DNA from: DASPKW01 sp038244055 | GTDB lineage: Bacteria; Planctomycetota; Phycisphaerae; Tepidisphaerales; Tepidisphaeraceae | DNA: 19,983 nucleotides | NCBI GenBank assembly: GCA_038244055.1 | Contig: JBBRTW010000075.1 | Span: 1 to 19,983, forward strand | Reading direction: 5' to 3' | The notes under the pieces: model-generated | Databases searched by the model: none | What the model was told of the DNA's origin: nothing | The model's input: the letters and a program-made list of their open reading frames with translations, nothing else | Shown: positions 1-6,355 of the stretch, in pieces | Position numbering within the stretch: the stretch's first letter is position 1 | Layout of the letters: the number at the start of each line of letters is the position of its first letter | Made by a program: the position numbers and the translations under genes

Positions 1-1179
1 AAGATGATCGAGCAGCAGCGCGAAGACCTGAAGCGCAAGACGCTCGAGAGCCTCCAGGTCGGCCAGCTCCGCAAGGGGACGGTCAAGAACATCGCCGACT
101 TCGGCGCGTTCATCGACCTCGGCGGCATCGACGGGTTGCTGCACATTACCGATATGTCCTGGGGCCGGATCAACCACCCCAGCGAAATGCTCAAGATCGA
201 CCAGGAGATCGAGGTCAAGGTTCTCCAGATCGACAAGGAAAAAGAGAAGATCGCCCTGGGCCTCAAGCAGAAGGATGCTTCGCCTTGGGAGAACATCGAG
301 ACCAAGTACCCCGTCGGCTCGGTCCACGAGGCCGAGGTCGTCAACATCATGTCCTACGGCGCGTTCTGCAAGCTCGAAGAAGGCGTCGAGGGCCTGGTGC
401 ATATCTCCGAGATGTCCTGGACCAAGCGGATCAATCATCCTTCGGAACTGGTCGCGGCCAACCAGAAGGTCAACGTCAAGATCCTCGAGATCAACAAGGA
501 AAAGCAGGAAATCTCCCTCGGCATGAAGCAGGTCGAGGAGAACCCCTGGGAGCGCGTGGCCGAGAAGTATCCCCCCGGCTCGGTCGTCAAGGGCAAGGTC
601 CGCAACATCGCCAACTACGGCGCGTTCGTCGAGATCGAAGAAGGCATCGACGGCCTGCTGCACGTTTCCGACCTGTCCTGGACCAAGAAGATCGGCCACC
701 CCTCGGAAATCCTCAAGAAGTCGGAGGATATCGAGGCGGTCGTGCTCTCGGTCGACCAGGAAAAGCAGCGGATCGCACTGGGTCTCAAGCAGATGCAGGA
801 AGATCCCTGGCAGACGGTCATCCCGAACAACTATCGTCCGGGCATGGTCGTCAAAGGCCACGTCACCAAGATCGCCAACTTCGGCGTCTTCGTGGAACTC
901 GAACCCGGCCTCGAAGGCCTGCTGCATATCTCGGAAATCTCCGACCAGAAGGTGGAGAAGCCCGAGGATCTGCTCAAGATCAACCAGGAGGTCGATATCA
1001 AGATTCTCCGGGTGGACTCCGACGAGCGGAAGATCGGCCTCTCCCTCAAGCGCGCCCAGTGGGCCCAGGAAGAGGAGAAGAAGGAAGAGCAGCGTGCCGA
1101 ACGCTCCAAGGCCAAGGGCCTCAAGGGCGGCCTGGAAGGCGGAGCGCTGGGCGAAGGTTTGGGCGGCTTGAAACTGTAA
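1..1179 (+). CDS. rpsA: 30S ribosomal protein S1, C-terminal part (5' end outside window)
   Basis: S1 binds mRNA on the small ribosomal subunit and helps place it for initiation. The visible 392 codons hold four S1 (OB-fold) domains at about residues 18-90, 103-177, 190-264 and 279-350. Each has the family pattern of a G-x-V-x-N-I/Y-G-A-F strand followed by G-L-L/V-H-I/V-S. The first visible domain resembles the third domain of six-domain S1 proteins, and the reading frame is open to base 1, so about two domains probably lie upstream. The ATG at base 4 is therefore likely internal. After the last domain comes a charged KEEQRAE segment and a glycine/leucine-rich tail ending in GGLKL. A strong terminator follows 35 bases after the stop. 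Confidence 0.95.
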   Translation, partial: KMIEQQREDLKRKTLESLQVGQLRKGTVKNIADFGAFIDLGGIDGLLHITDMSWGRINHPSEMLKIDQEIEVKVLQIDKEKEKIALGLKQKDASPWENIETKYPVGSVHEAEVVNIMSYGAFCKLEEGVEGLVHISEMSWTKRINHPSELVAANQKVNVKILEINKEKQEISLGMKQVEENPWERVAEKYPPGSVVKGKVRNIANYGAFVEIEEGIDGLLHVSDLSWTKKIGHPSEILKKSEDIEAVVLSVDQEKQRIALGLKQMQEDPWQTVIPNNYRPGMVVKGHVTKIANFGVFVELEPGLEGLLHISEISDQKVEKPEDLLKINQEVDIKILRVDSDERKIGLSLKRAQWAQEEEKKEEQRAERSKAKGLKGGLEGGALGEGLGGLKL

Positions 1180-1214
1180 GGCGAGACAAGTCGTTCGGAT
1201 ATTTGAATGCAATT

Positions 1215-1245
1215 ACCGCCCCCGCGAGGGGGCGGTTTTCTTTTT
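1215..1245 (+). terminator. Rho-independent terminator of rpsA
   Basis: A perfect 9-bp stem (ACCGCCCCC / GGGGGCGGT) closes a GCGA tetraloop and runs straight into TTTTCTTTTT. It lies 35 bases past the rpsA stop, so rpsA is the last gene of its transcript. Confidence 0.93.
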
Positions 1246-1319
1246 GGAGGAGCGTTTTTCGGGTGAAGGCGACGCAACACGGTCACGGAATGAAGTGCCG
1301 GCTATGGCGACGGAGGAAC

Positions 1320-1577
1320 TTATCGCTTTCTCTTCGTACTTGATCTGCCGGCCGCTCGACGCTCCAAGGCACCGTCGAGTTTGTCCAGCAAGGCAAGGCC
1401 ACGCTTGACGCCGCCCCGCGCGGCCCGCGCGCGGAATCGGACCTCGGCATCGAATTGGGCTAGTGCGGTGCTGGCCCATTCATCAACGAGTTTGTTGAGG
1501 CTGACTCCTTGAGTCTCGGCCAGCAACCGCAGGCGCTCGTGCTTACCGTCAGGGATTCGAATGGTCATCGTGGCCAT
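1320..1577 (-). CDS. Ribbon-helix-helix antitoxin of a PIN toxin-antitoxin pair
   Basis: An 85-residue protein that should bind and neutralise the PIN toxin encoded just upstream and repress their shared promoter. The N-terminal strand TMTIRIPDGKHERL and the following helices (ETQGVSLNKLVDEW) are typical of Arc/CopG/HicB-like RHH antitoxins. The middle ALAQFDAEVRFRARAARG is characteristic of antitoxins paired with COG1569-type PIN proteins. The C-terminus is basic (STKRKR). GGAG lies 9 bases before the ATG. The gene begins inside the last 29 bases of the toxin gene, which implies translational coupling. Toxin first and antitoxin second is the less common order for type II systems. Confidence 0.85.
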   Translation of the reverse strand: MATMTIRIPDGKHERLRLLAETQGVSLNKLVDEWASTALAQFDAEVRFRARAARGGVKRGLALLDKLDGALERRAAGRSSTKRKR

Positions 1578-2010
1578 GGCGTTTTCTCCATTGGTTCAAA
1601 AACTCGGCAGGGGTGGTGATCTGGAGGGACGGGAACCGCAGTTCGCCGCCTTGAAAATCGCGGCGATTGTGGGTGACCAGCTTGCGGGCGGCACCGGCGA
1701 CCGCCAGTTCAATCAGGTGGTTATCACCCTCATCCGGCAAGTTGGGACGCCACAGAAAGGACACCGAAATCCAATCAGCGACACTCAGGAATGCGTCCAG
1801 CAACTCACCTCGTTCCTTCTCCGAAAGAGGCGAGTTTCGAAATAGCGCCGATCTGCCAAGCACTTCTTCATATTCAGATAGTAACTTTTGGCCAACGAGC
1901 GGCTGGCACCTTCCCTCAAGGCAAAGCCGCAGGACGGCGCGACCCGCGCCATCCGCACTTTTCAGAGCGGCGACAAAGACACTCGTGTCGATGACGACTC
2001 TTTCGATCAT
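1549..2010 (-). CDS. PIN-domain toxin (COG1569-like ribonuclease)
   Basis: A 153-residue PIN-fold protein, by family a metal-dependent RNase and the toxin of a type II module. The first acidic residue is in the strand VVIDTSVFVAAL (D8). Further acidic positions are in the SEYEEVL helix, in PDEGDNHLIELA (the conserved D-N-H turn) and in THNRRDF near the C-terminus, so the active site looks complete. Length is normal. No Shine-Dalgarno is visible before the ATG; instead a -10-like TATCAT ends 8 bases upstream, which suggests a leaderless or very short-leader mRNA. Its 3' end overlaps the antitoxin start by 29 bases. The RNA target cannot be inferred from sequence. Confidence 0.85.
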   Translation of the reverse strand: MIERVVIDTSVFVAALKSADGAGRAVLRLCLEGRCQPLVGQKLLSEYEEVLGRSALFRNSPLSEKERGELLDAFLSVADWISVSFLWRPNLPDEGDNHLIELAVAGAARKLVTHNRRDFQGGELRFPSLQITTPAEFLNQWRKRHGHDDHSNP

Positions 2011-2048
2011 TCATGACCATGATAGCACGGGTGCTACCAACGAGACAA
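2011..2048 (-). promoter_or_regulatory. Promoter of the PIN/antitoxin operon with two abutting palindromes
   Basis: On the minus strand TTGTCT (2048-2043), an 18-base spacer and TATCAT (2024-2019) form a plausible sigma-70 promoter. TATCAT ends 8 bases before the toxin ATG. Two perfect palindromes, each with a 2-base centre, cover the -10 and start region: TAGCAC-GG-GTGCTA (2023-2036) and TCATG-AC-CATGA (2011-2022). RHH antitoxins usually repress their own operon by binding such repeats, so these are operator candidates. The binding role is inference. Confidence 0.5.
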
Positions 2049-2083
2049 TCCCAAGCCGAGGCCAAAGGCATCAAGAGTTCCGG

Positions 2084-2368
2084 TTACGTTACCGTGAGGT
2101 GGCTCTTGTGTTTTATCTCAGCTCTTTGAGTCAGATGTCTCCTTCGCGCCTCTTTGACCAACCGATCCAATTCTTCTTCATCGACCTCGCGCCCCGGTCC
2201 CATCAACTCCGCGAATGTGGTCGTTCGGGCTTTACGATCGAGCGCCAAATCCTGCTCGATCAACTCCTGCACGTAACGTTGCGGCGTCATTCCAAGACTC
2301 TTGGCCTTGTTCGTCAATTCGGCCAGCTTTTGCTTTCCAAGTCTGGGCATGGGAATCGCTGTAGGCAT
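2084..2368 (-). CDS. Orphan antitoxin-like small protein
   Basis: A 94-residue protein with an N-terminal segment (MPTAIPMPRLGKQKLAEL) and the helix GMTPQRYVQELIEQDLAL, followed by FAELMGPGREVDEEELDRLV and a basic end. This layout, an RHH-like DNA-binding half followed by an acidic helix, resembles antitoxins that normally precede a PIN or RelE-type toxin. A good AAGGAG lies 9 bases before the ATG. No toxin of matching type follows directly: the next gene is the PIN gene 73 bases downstream, which has its own antitoxin. It may be a decayed module, a second regulator of the PIN operon, or an antitoxin that lost its partner. It starts 35 bases after the response-regulator stop. Confidence 0.65.
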   Translation of the reverse strand: MPTAIPMPRLGKQKLAELTNKAKSLGMTPQRYVQELIEQDLALDRKARTTTFAELMGPGREVDEEELDRLVKEARRRHLTQRAEIKHKSHLTVT

Positions 2369-2403
2369 ATGTTGCTCCTTGCTTGCTCAACCATGTCCCC
2401 CCC

Positions 2404-2910
2404 TTAGAACGATTCCTCTTCCTGCTCCACCTCATGCAGGTAAGTCAGCGCCCTTTCCAACTCGCTCTTCAAATGCCGCACGCGAAGAAGGCTCTTCACC
2501 CGCGTCAGCAGTTCGTATTTATTCACCGGCTTGGAGACGAAATCATCGGTCCCGCATTCGCTGGCCTGCTCGATGTCGCCCAGTTCGTTCAGGGCGGTGA
2601 CCATGAGGATCTGGATGTCCTTGGTGCCGGGGTCGGCCTTGAGCTTGCGGCAGACTTGGAAGCCGCTCATCCTGGGCATCATGATGTCCAGCAGGATCAA
2701 GTCGGGATTGTGCTCCTTGACCTTCTCCAGCGCCTCGACGCCATCGTAAGCCGCGATCAGCTTGACGGGCAGGGCTTCCAAAAATGCCTGGAGCAGTTCG
2801 ACGTTCTGGGCGTTGTCATCAACGATCAGGACGGTCGACTGGGGCAGGAACGACTCGTTATTGGGAGGCGTCTGGGCGGCGGGGGAATTGGGAGGAATAG
2901 GCTGGGACAT
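2404..2910 (-). CDS. Single-domain (CheY-like) response regulator
   Basis: A 168-residue cytoplasmic receiver protein. After a proline-rich N-terminus, the receiver domain spans about residues 25-145: acidic pair D31-D32 (IVDDNAQN), phospho-acceptor D75 (LLDIMMPRMSG), switch threonine T105 (MVTAL) and lysine K127 (SKPVN). All phosphorylation residues are present. A short helical tail (SELERALTYLHEVEQEEE) follows and there is no DNA-binding or enzymatic output domain, so it probably signals by protein contact. The ATG at 2910 is chosen because the frame upstream codes for no recognisable domain and the protein-like sequence starts there. No histidine kinase is visible in the window. It lies last in the GT2/BshC-like/isomerase run, 82 bases after the isomerase, so it may or may not be co-transcribed. 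Confidence 0.88.
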   Translation of the reverse strand: MSQPIPPNSPAAQTPPNNESFLPQSTVLIVDDNAQNVELLQAFLEALPVKLIAAYDGVEALEKVKEHNPDLILLDIMMPRMSGFQVCRKLKADPGTKDIQILMVTALNELGDIEQASECGTDDFVSKPVNKYELLTRVKSLLRVRHLKSELERALTYLHEVEQEEESF

Positions 2911-2992
2911 ACGGATTTCTTTATTTTGATGAAAATCGATCGCCACCAGCGTATCAGCAACACCGGGGCCGGGGCAAGGTTTTCGCACCCGA

Positions 2993-3835
2993 TCAGTCCC
3001 CGAAGACTTTCGACAGGAACCGGTAACTCTTATCGGCCGCCTCCTGCGGATTCTGCCAGTGCGTATACAACTCAACGGTCAAAAACCGATCATACCCGAT
3101 ATCGACCAGCGCCCGCTTGAGCGCCTGCCAATCCAGGGTTCCCTCCCCCGGAATCAGGTGATAATGCTTCCGGCCGGGGATATCCTCGACATGCAGATTC
3201 CAGATTCGCCCGGCCAATAGCGCCACGGCCTCGGGAATCGACTCGCCGATGACCTGGGAATGGCCGACATCCAGATTCGCGCCGAAACGGGGGTGATTCA
3301 GGCGATCGATCCATTCGCGCAGCTCGGCGACATATTCCAGATAAAGGCCGGGTTCGCATTCGATGCCGATGTCGATGCCAAGCTGATCGGCGCGGTCGAG
3401 GATGGGTTTGATTGATTCGGCGAACTGCTTGGCGGCCGGTTCGGGGGGCATGCCGCCGAGGAGCCGGCCGGAGGTGATGGAGATGTTGGCCGCGCCGACA
3501 TCCCTGGCGAAATCGAGGGCCTTGAGGATCAGGCGGGTTCGATCGGCGCGATGCTTGGGGTTGGGGGAGATAAGCGAGGGTTCGAAATAGGGTTCGGGCG
3601 GGGCACCTTTCCAATAGCCGAAGGAGCAGTTGACGTTGATGTTGGAGACGGCGAGGTCGAGGGCTTCCAATTCTCGCTTAACCGAGTTTGTTAATGCGGC
3701 GTCGATGGAGTCGGGGTAGGCATGAGGGGGATCGGCGAGGATTTCAACACCGGCGAAACCAGCGCGCTTGATGCCGCGCAGGGCGTCGATGAGGGGATGG
3801 CGGGTGTAGGCGTTGGTGGAGAAGGCTAATTTCAT
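2993..3835 (-). CDS. Sugar phosphate isomerase/epimerase family TIM-barrel protein
   Basis: A 280-residue AP-endonuclease-2/xylose-isomerase-like TIM barrel. It starts with MKLAFSTNAYTRH, and carries the family's metal-site strands: GIDIGIECEPG (Glu), GANLDVGHSQV (Asp, His), WNLHVEDIPG (His) and FLTVELYTH (Glu). The substrate is not predictable; the fold serves sugar or sugar-like ketoses and some lyases. The ATG at 3835 fits the start of the first barrel strand. No Shine-Dalgarno is present, because the bases upstream are entirely a heptamer repeat, and the frame stays open through that repeat into the upstream gene. It follows the BshC-like gene by 64 bases and is probably in its operon. 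Confidence 0.8.
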   Translation of the reverse strand: MKLAFSTNAYTRHPLIDALRGIKRAGFAGVEILADPPHAYPDSIDAALTNSVKRELEALDLAVSNINVNCSFGYWKGAPPEPYFEPSLISPNPKHRADRTRLILKALDFARDVGAANISITSGRLLGGMPPEPAAKQFAESIKPILDRADQLGIDIGIECEPGLYLEYVAELREWIDRLNHPRFGANLDVGHSQVIGESIPEAVALLAGRIWNLHVEDIPGRKHYHLIPGEGTLDWQALKRALVDIGYDRFLTVELYTHWQNPQEAADKSYRFLSKVFGD

Positions 3836-3837
3836 GG

Positions 3838-3900
3838 CGAGTTGTGAGTGGCGAGTTGTGAGTTGTGAGTTGCTAGTTTTGAGTTGCGAGTTGCGAGTTT
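3838..3900 (+). repeat. Degenerate heptamer tandem repeat (consensus YGAGTTG)
   Basis: Nine consecutive 7-base units read CGAGTTG, TGAGTGG, CGAGTTG, TGAGTTG, TGAGTTG, CTAGTTT, TGAGTTG, CGAGTTG, CGAGTTT. They fill the whole gap from the stop of the BshC-like gene (whose last base is 3900) to two bases before the isomerase ATG, and replace any ribosome binding site. On the minus strand the unit reads CAACTCR. Confidence 0.9.
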
Positions 3901-5393
3901 CAAACCGCCGCGAACTGGGCATCATAGCGACTTATGATCCCGCGCAAACGCTCTTCCGGCTGGATCGCGAAAAAGAGCTCGCGGTCGAAAATCGCCTTCT
4001 GCTTGAGCTGCTCCTCCAGGGCATGATCGAGTTGCTGCTGCCAGGCGTGCATGGTGGGTGAATCGGCCTGGCGAGCGAGCCAGCGGTGCATGTCGCCGAA
4101 GTGCGTTCGGCGCTCGGCGCCATTGCGGGGAAGGGTGACGATTCTGGCCGCCATCTCGCGCTTCTCGCGCGAGAAGGAACCATGCCGCAGACGCCGTCCC
4201 TCCTGCAATAAAGGCCGCAAACTCACTCGCTTTTGACCCGCAGCGGCCGGGAAATAGAGGGTTGCCGTGGTCACGGAGAAATGCGGTGGCGCGGTCCCCA
4301 GATGCGCGTTAATCAGCCGGTCCGTGACCTGGTCATACCGCCCGCCGCCGATTCCATGCACGAACTGGTCGGCCAGGAAAAGCCGCATGAACATCGTCAA
4401 TGTCAGCGCCCGCGGCGCGATGCGCAGGTTGCGATAGCGCAGATAGGCCAGCAGTTTATCCGCCGCCGCATACCCCGGCGCGGCTGGATCAAAAACAAAA
4501 TCATCCAGTGCCCATCCCCCTGCCGTCCGCTTCAAAAATAGCCTCTTCCGCGAGTCGGCGGCCAGATCATCCACCCAAAACGGCGCTTCGATTTCGTCCG
4601 CATCCACCTGAAGATCCGGCATTGGCCGGCCTGGCGATGAAATCCCCTTCTCAGTTCGATAATCGCGCAGGGCGGCGTTGTATTGATGCGCCAGTTCTTC
4701 GGCCCGCGCCATCAGATGATGCGCGAAAACCAGATATGCCGGCGAGGTCCACACCGGCGCTAACAGCAGCGCATGATGCCGCAGCCCCAGCGACCAATCC
4801 ACCGCATGCGTGGCATTCACCAGCGCGGCCGGCAGAGTCGGCTGCTCGATCGAAAACCGCCGCAGCGCCTCCAGGAACGGATCGACCATCGGTTTGAATT
4901 CCCACACCGCCTCGGCCGCCCGGAATGCCTTCTCCACTTCATTGATATGCCCCGCCATCGGCCCGGCCAGCAGGCCCGTCCACGCGGCGCGAGCGAGCCG
5001 GTCATCTTCCGTAATCGGCTGCGACCCGCCCGGCCAGCGCAAATGCAGATGCTTGGGCGCATCGGTATCCACGGCAAGCTGATACGCCTGGCCACCCACC
5101 TTTCGCGCGACGGAATTGATCATCGCATGCTTCACCCAGACGCCGGGGTGATACAACTCGGTCTGATGTCCCGTCGCAATGAGCGGCTGATTCGAATCCG
5201 AATGCCCGATCCAGGTGCGCGCCGCCGCGCGAAGTTCCGGCAGACCCACCCCCTGCAAAATCGCCGGCGACGAATTGAGACCCCGCAGGTTCTCAGCCGT
5301 CTGGCGCAAGAGGGCATCGGGGTCCGGCCAGATCAGAATCTGCCCGTCCTCATCCGGTGCTTTCCAGTCGGCGTAGCGATTTGGAGTGGTCAT
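3900..5393 (-). CDS. Conserved protein of unknown function, possibly BshC-like
   Basis: A 497-residue soluble protein with no signal peptide or membrane segment. I do not recognise a characterised enzyme with certainty. Residues 71-92 (IATGHQ...LYHPGVWVKHA) follow the pattern TG-Q/H-Q ... PG ... K seen near the start of BshC, the proposed cysteine-adding enzyme of bacillithiol synthesis. The length is close to the roughly 540 residues of BshC. A second marked stretch, FVHGIGGGRYDQVTD (345-358), lies where BshC-like proteins have a glycine-rich conserved loop. The C-terminus (455-490) is helical and charged. It starts 9 bases after the GT2 stop and has no Shine-Dalgarno, so it is probably translated by coupling. 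No bshA or bshB is identifiable nearby, so a bacillithiol role is unsupported. Confidence 0.6.
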   Translation of the reverse strand: MTTPNRYADWKAPDEDGQILIWPDPDALLRQTAENLRGLNSSPAILQGVGLPELRAAARTWIGHSDSNQPLIATGHQTELYHPGVWVKHAMINSVARKVGGQAYQLAVDTDAPKHLHLRWPGGSQPITEDDRLARAAWTGLLAGPMAGHINEVEKAFRAAEAVWEFKPMVDPFLEALRRFSIEQPTLPAALVNATHAVDWSLGLRHHALLLAPVWTSPAYLVFAHHLMARAEELAHQYNAALRDYRTEKGISSPGRPMPDLQVDADEIEAPFWVDDLAADSRKRLFLKRTAGGWALDDFVFDPAAPGYAAADKLLAYLRYRNLRIAPRALTLTMFMRLFLADQFVHGIGGGRYDQVTDRLINAHLGTAPPHFSVTTATLYFPAAAGQKRVSLRPLLQEGRRLRHGSFSREKREMAARIVTLPRNGAERRTHFGDMHRWLARQADSPTMHAWQQQLDHALEEQLKQKAIFDRELFFAIQPEERLRGIISRYDAQFAAV

Positions 5394-5402
5394 CGAGCGG
5401 TC

Positions 5403-6179
5403 TTATTCGCCGCAGAAACAGTTGCAGATCGAAGGCTGATCGACCGCGGCGGCCGGCGCATTTTCCTTTGCAAGCGGCGTAAAATCCATCCGCCGCAACT
5501 CGAACCGGAGCACGTCCATGTAATGCTGGAGGCGAACGGCCGCATCATCGAGAATTCCCCCGAAATGCCGGGTAGGATCGTTGTAGATCAGGCGGACCGG
5601 AATCTCCGTCAACCGAAGCCCCTGCTCGAACACCTGTGGCCAAAGCTGCATCGGAAACGCATACCCCGTTTCCGTCAGCATCACCTTGCGCATCGCACTC
5701 ACCCGATGTGCTTTAAAGCCGCAAAAAGAGTCGGTCAGGTTCCAACCGAAAAGCTCATTGATTGTGGCCGTCAGGGTGGCATTAATCGACCGCCGATCCC
5801 CCGGCGGAAGATCGTCATCCTGCCGCGGCGCCAGGTATCGGCTGCCGGAAATCACATCCCACCGATCCGTGCGGATTTCCCCGATGAAATCCGGAATTCG
5901 CTCGGGCTCATGCTGCTCATCGCAATCCATGGTGATGACCCAATCGTAGCCGTGCCGGTCCGCGTATCGAAAGGCATCGATCAGCGATTGCCCATAACCG
6001 CGATTGATGGGGTGCCGAAGCAGATGAATATCGGACCGTCCGGCCAGATAATCGGCCGTTCCATCGGTGGAACCGTCATCGATCACCAGGATCTGGTCGT
6101 GGAAGGTCTTGACCTTCTCGAGAACGGTCTGGACGTATTTCCGCTCGTTGTAGACGGGGATGGCGATGATCAGCCGCAC
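5403..6179 (-). CDS. Family 2 glycosyltransferase (dolichol-phosphate mannosyltransferase-like)
   Basis: A 258-residue GT-A fold enzyme. Motifs in order: IIAIPVYNE (residues 4-12), VIDDGSTDGT (32-41), the metal-binding DCD (85-87) in WVITMDCDEQH, and an acceptor-side GSRY/CGFKAH region. The overall pattern is that of polyprenyl-phosphate sugar transferases such as DPM1/DpgS types, but there are no membrane helices. The tail ends in CNCFCGE, a C-x-C-x-C cluster not usual for the family. The start is GTG at 6179, supported by AAGGAG five bases upstream. It is the first gene of the leftward run and diverges from the TPR gene across 176 bases. Donor and acceptor cannot be predicted. Confidence 0.85.
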   Translation of the reverse strand: MRLIIAIPVYNERKYVQTVLEKVKTFHDQILVIDDGSTDGTADYLAGRSDIHLLRHPINRGYGQSLIDAFRYADRHGYDWVITMDCDEQHEPERIPDFIGEIRTDRWDVISGSRYLAPRQDDDLPPGDRRSINATLTATINELFGWNLTDSFCGFKAHRVSAMRKVMLTETGYAFPMQLWPQVFEQGLRLTEIPVRLIYNDPTRHFGGILDDAAVRLQHYMDVLRFELRRMDFTPLAKENAPAAAVDQPSICNCFCGE

Positions 6180-6256
6180 GCAAACTCCTTGGCCGGTGGC
6201 GTTCTCTCATGGCTTTGCGCCAAGTTACCGATGTTGATCGTAGACCTGCCATGCGG

Positions 6257-6327
6257 GAGGGTCAACCGTTGAAACGGGCACGAGGGCAAATGTTTGGTTG
6301 ACCCTCAAACCGGTGCCCCCGTATATT
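6257..6327 (+). promoter_or_regulatory. Promoter of the TPR gene with an overlapping inverted repeat
   Basis: TTGACC (6298-6303), an 18-base spacer and TATATT (6322-6327) make a good sigma-70 promoter 28 bases before the TPR start. A perfect 11-bp inverted repeat, GAGGGTCAACC (6257-6267) and GGTTGACCCTC (6296-6306), has its right arm on the -35 box. A further related half-site, GGGTCAA, lies just past the -10 at 6330-6336. This spacing suits binding of a dimeric repressor or activator, or a hairpin in a transcript from further upstream. Confidence 0.55.
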
Positions 6328-6355
6328 CGGGTCAATCGCACCAGGACCACCGACC

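Noticed and set aside
285..1343. A 352-codon plus-strand frame within rpsA
   Set aside because: It is a +1 shadow of the S1 repeats, low-complexity Arg/Gly/Gln, and runs through the rpsA terminator.
3838..3900. CRISPR array
   Set aside because: Units are 7 bases long with no spacers, and no cas genes are present.
3900..5393. Bacillithiol biosynthesis locus
   Set aside because: Only a distant BshC-like pattern is visible. The GT4 at 17161-18333 is not specifically BshA-like, and no BshB deacetylase is seen, so a bacillithiol pathway is not supported.
4773..6272. A 499-codon open frame on the plus strand opposite the BshC-like and GT2 genes
   Set aside because: It is Arg/Pro/His-rich with no domain, while the minus-strand frames hold clear motifs and good start signals. 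High GC content makes such antisense frames common.
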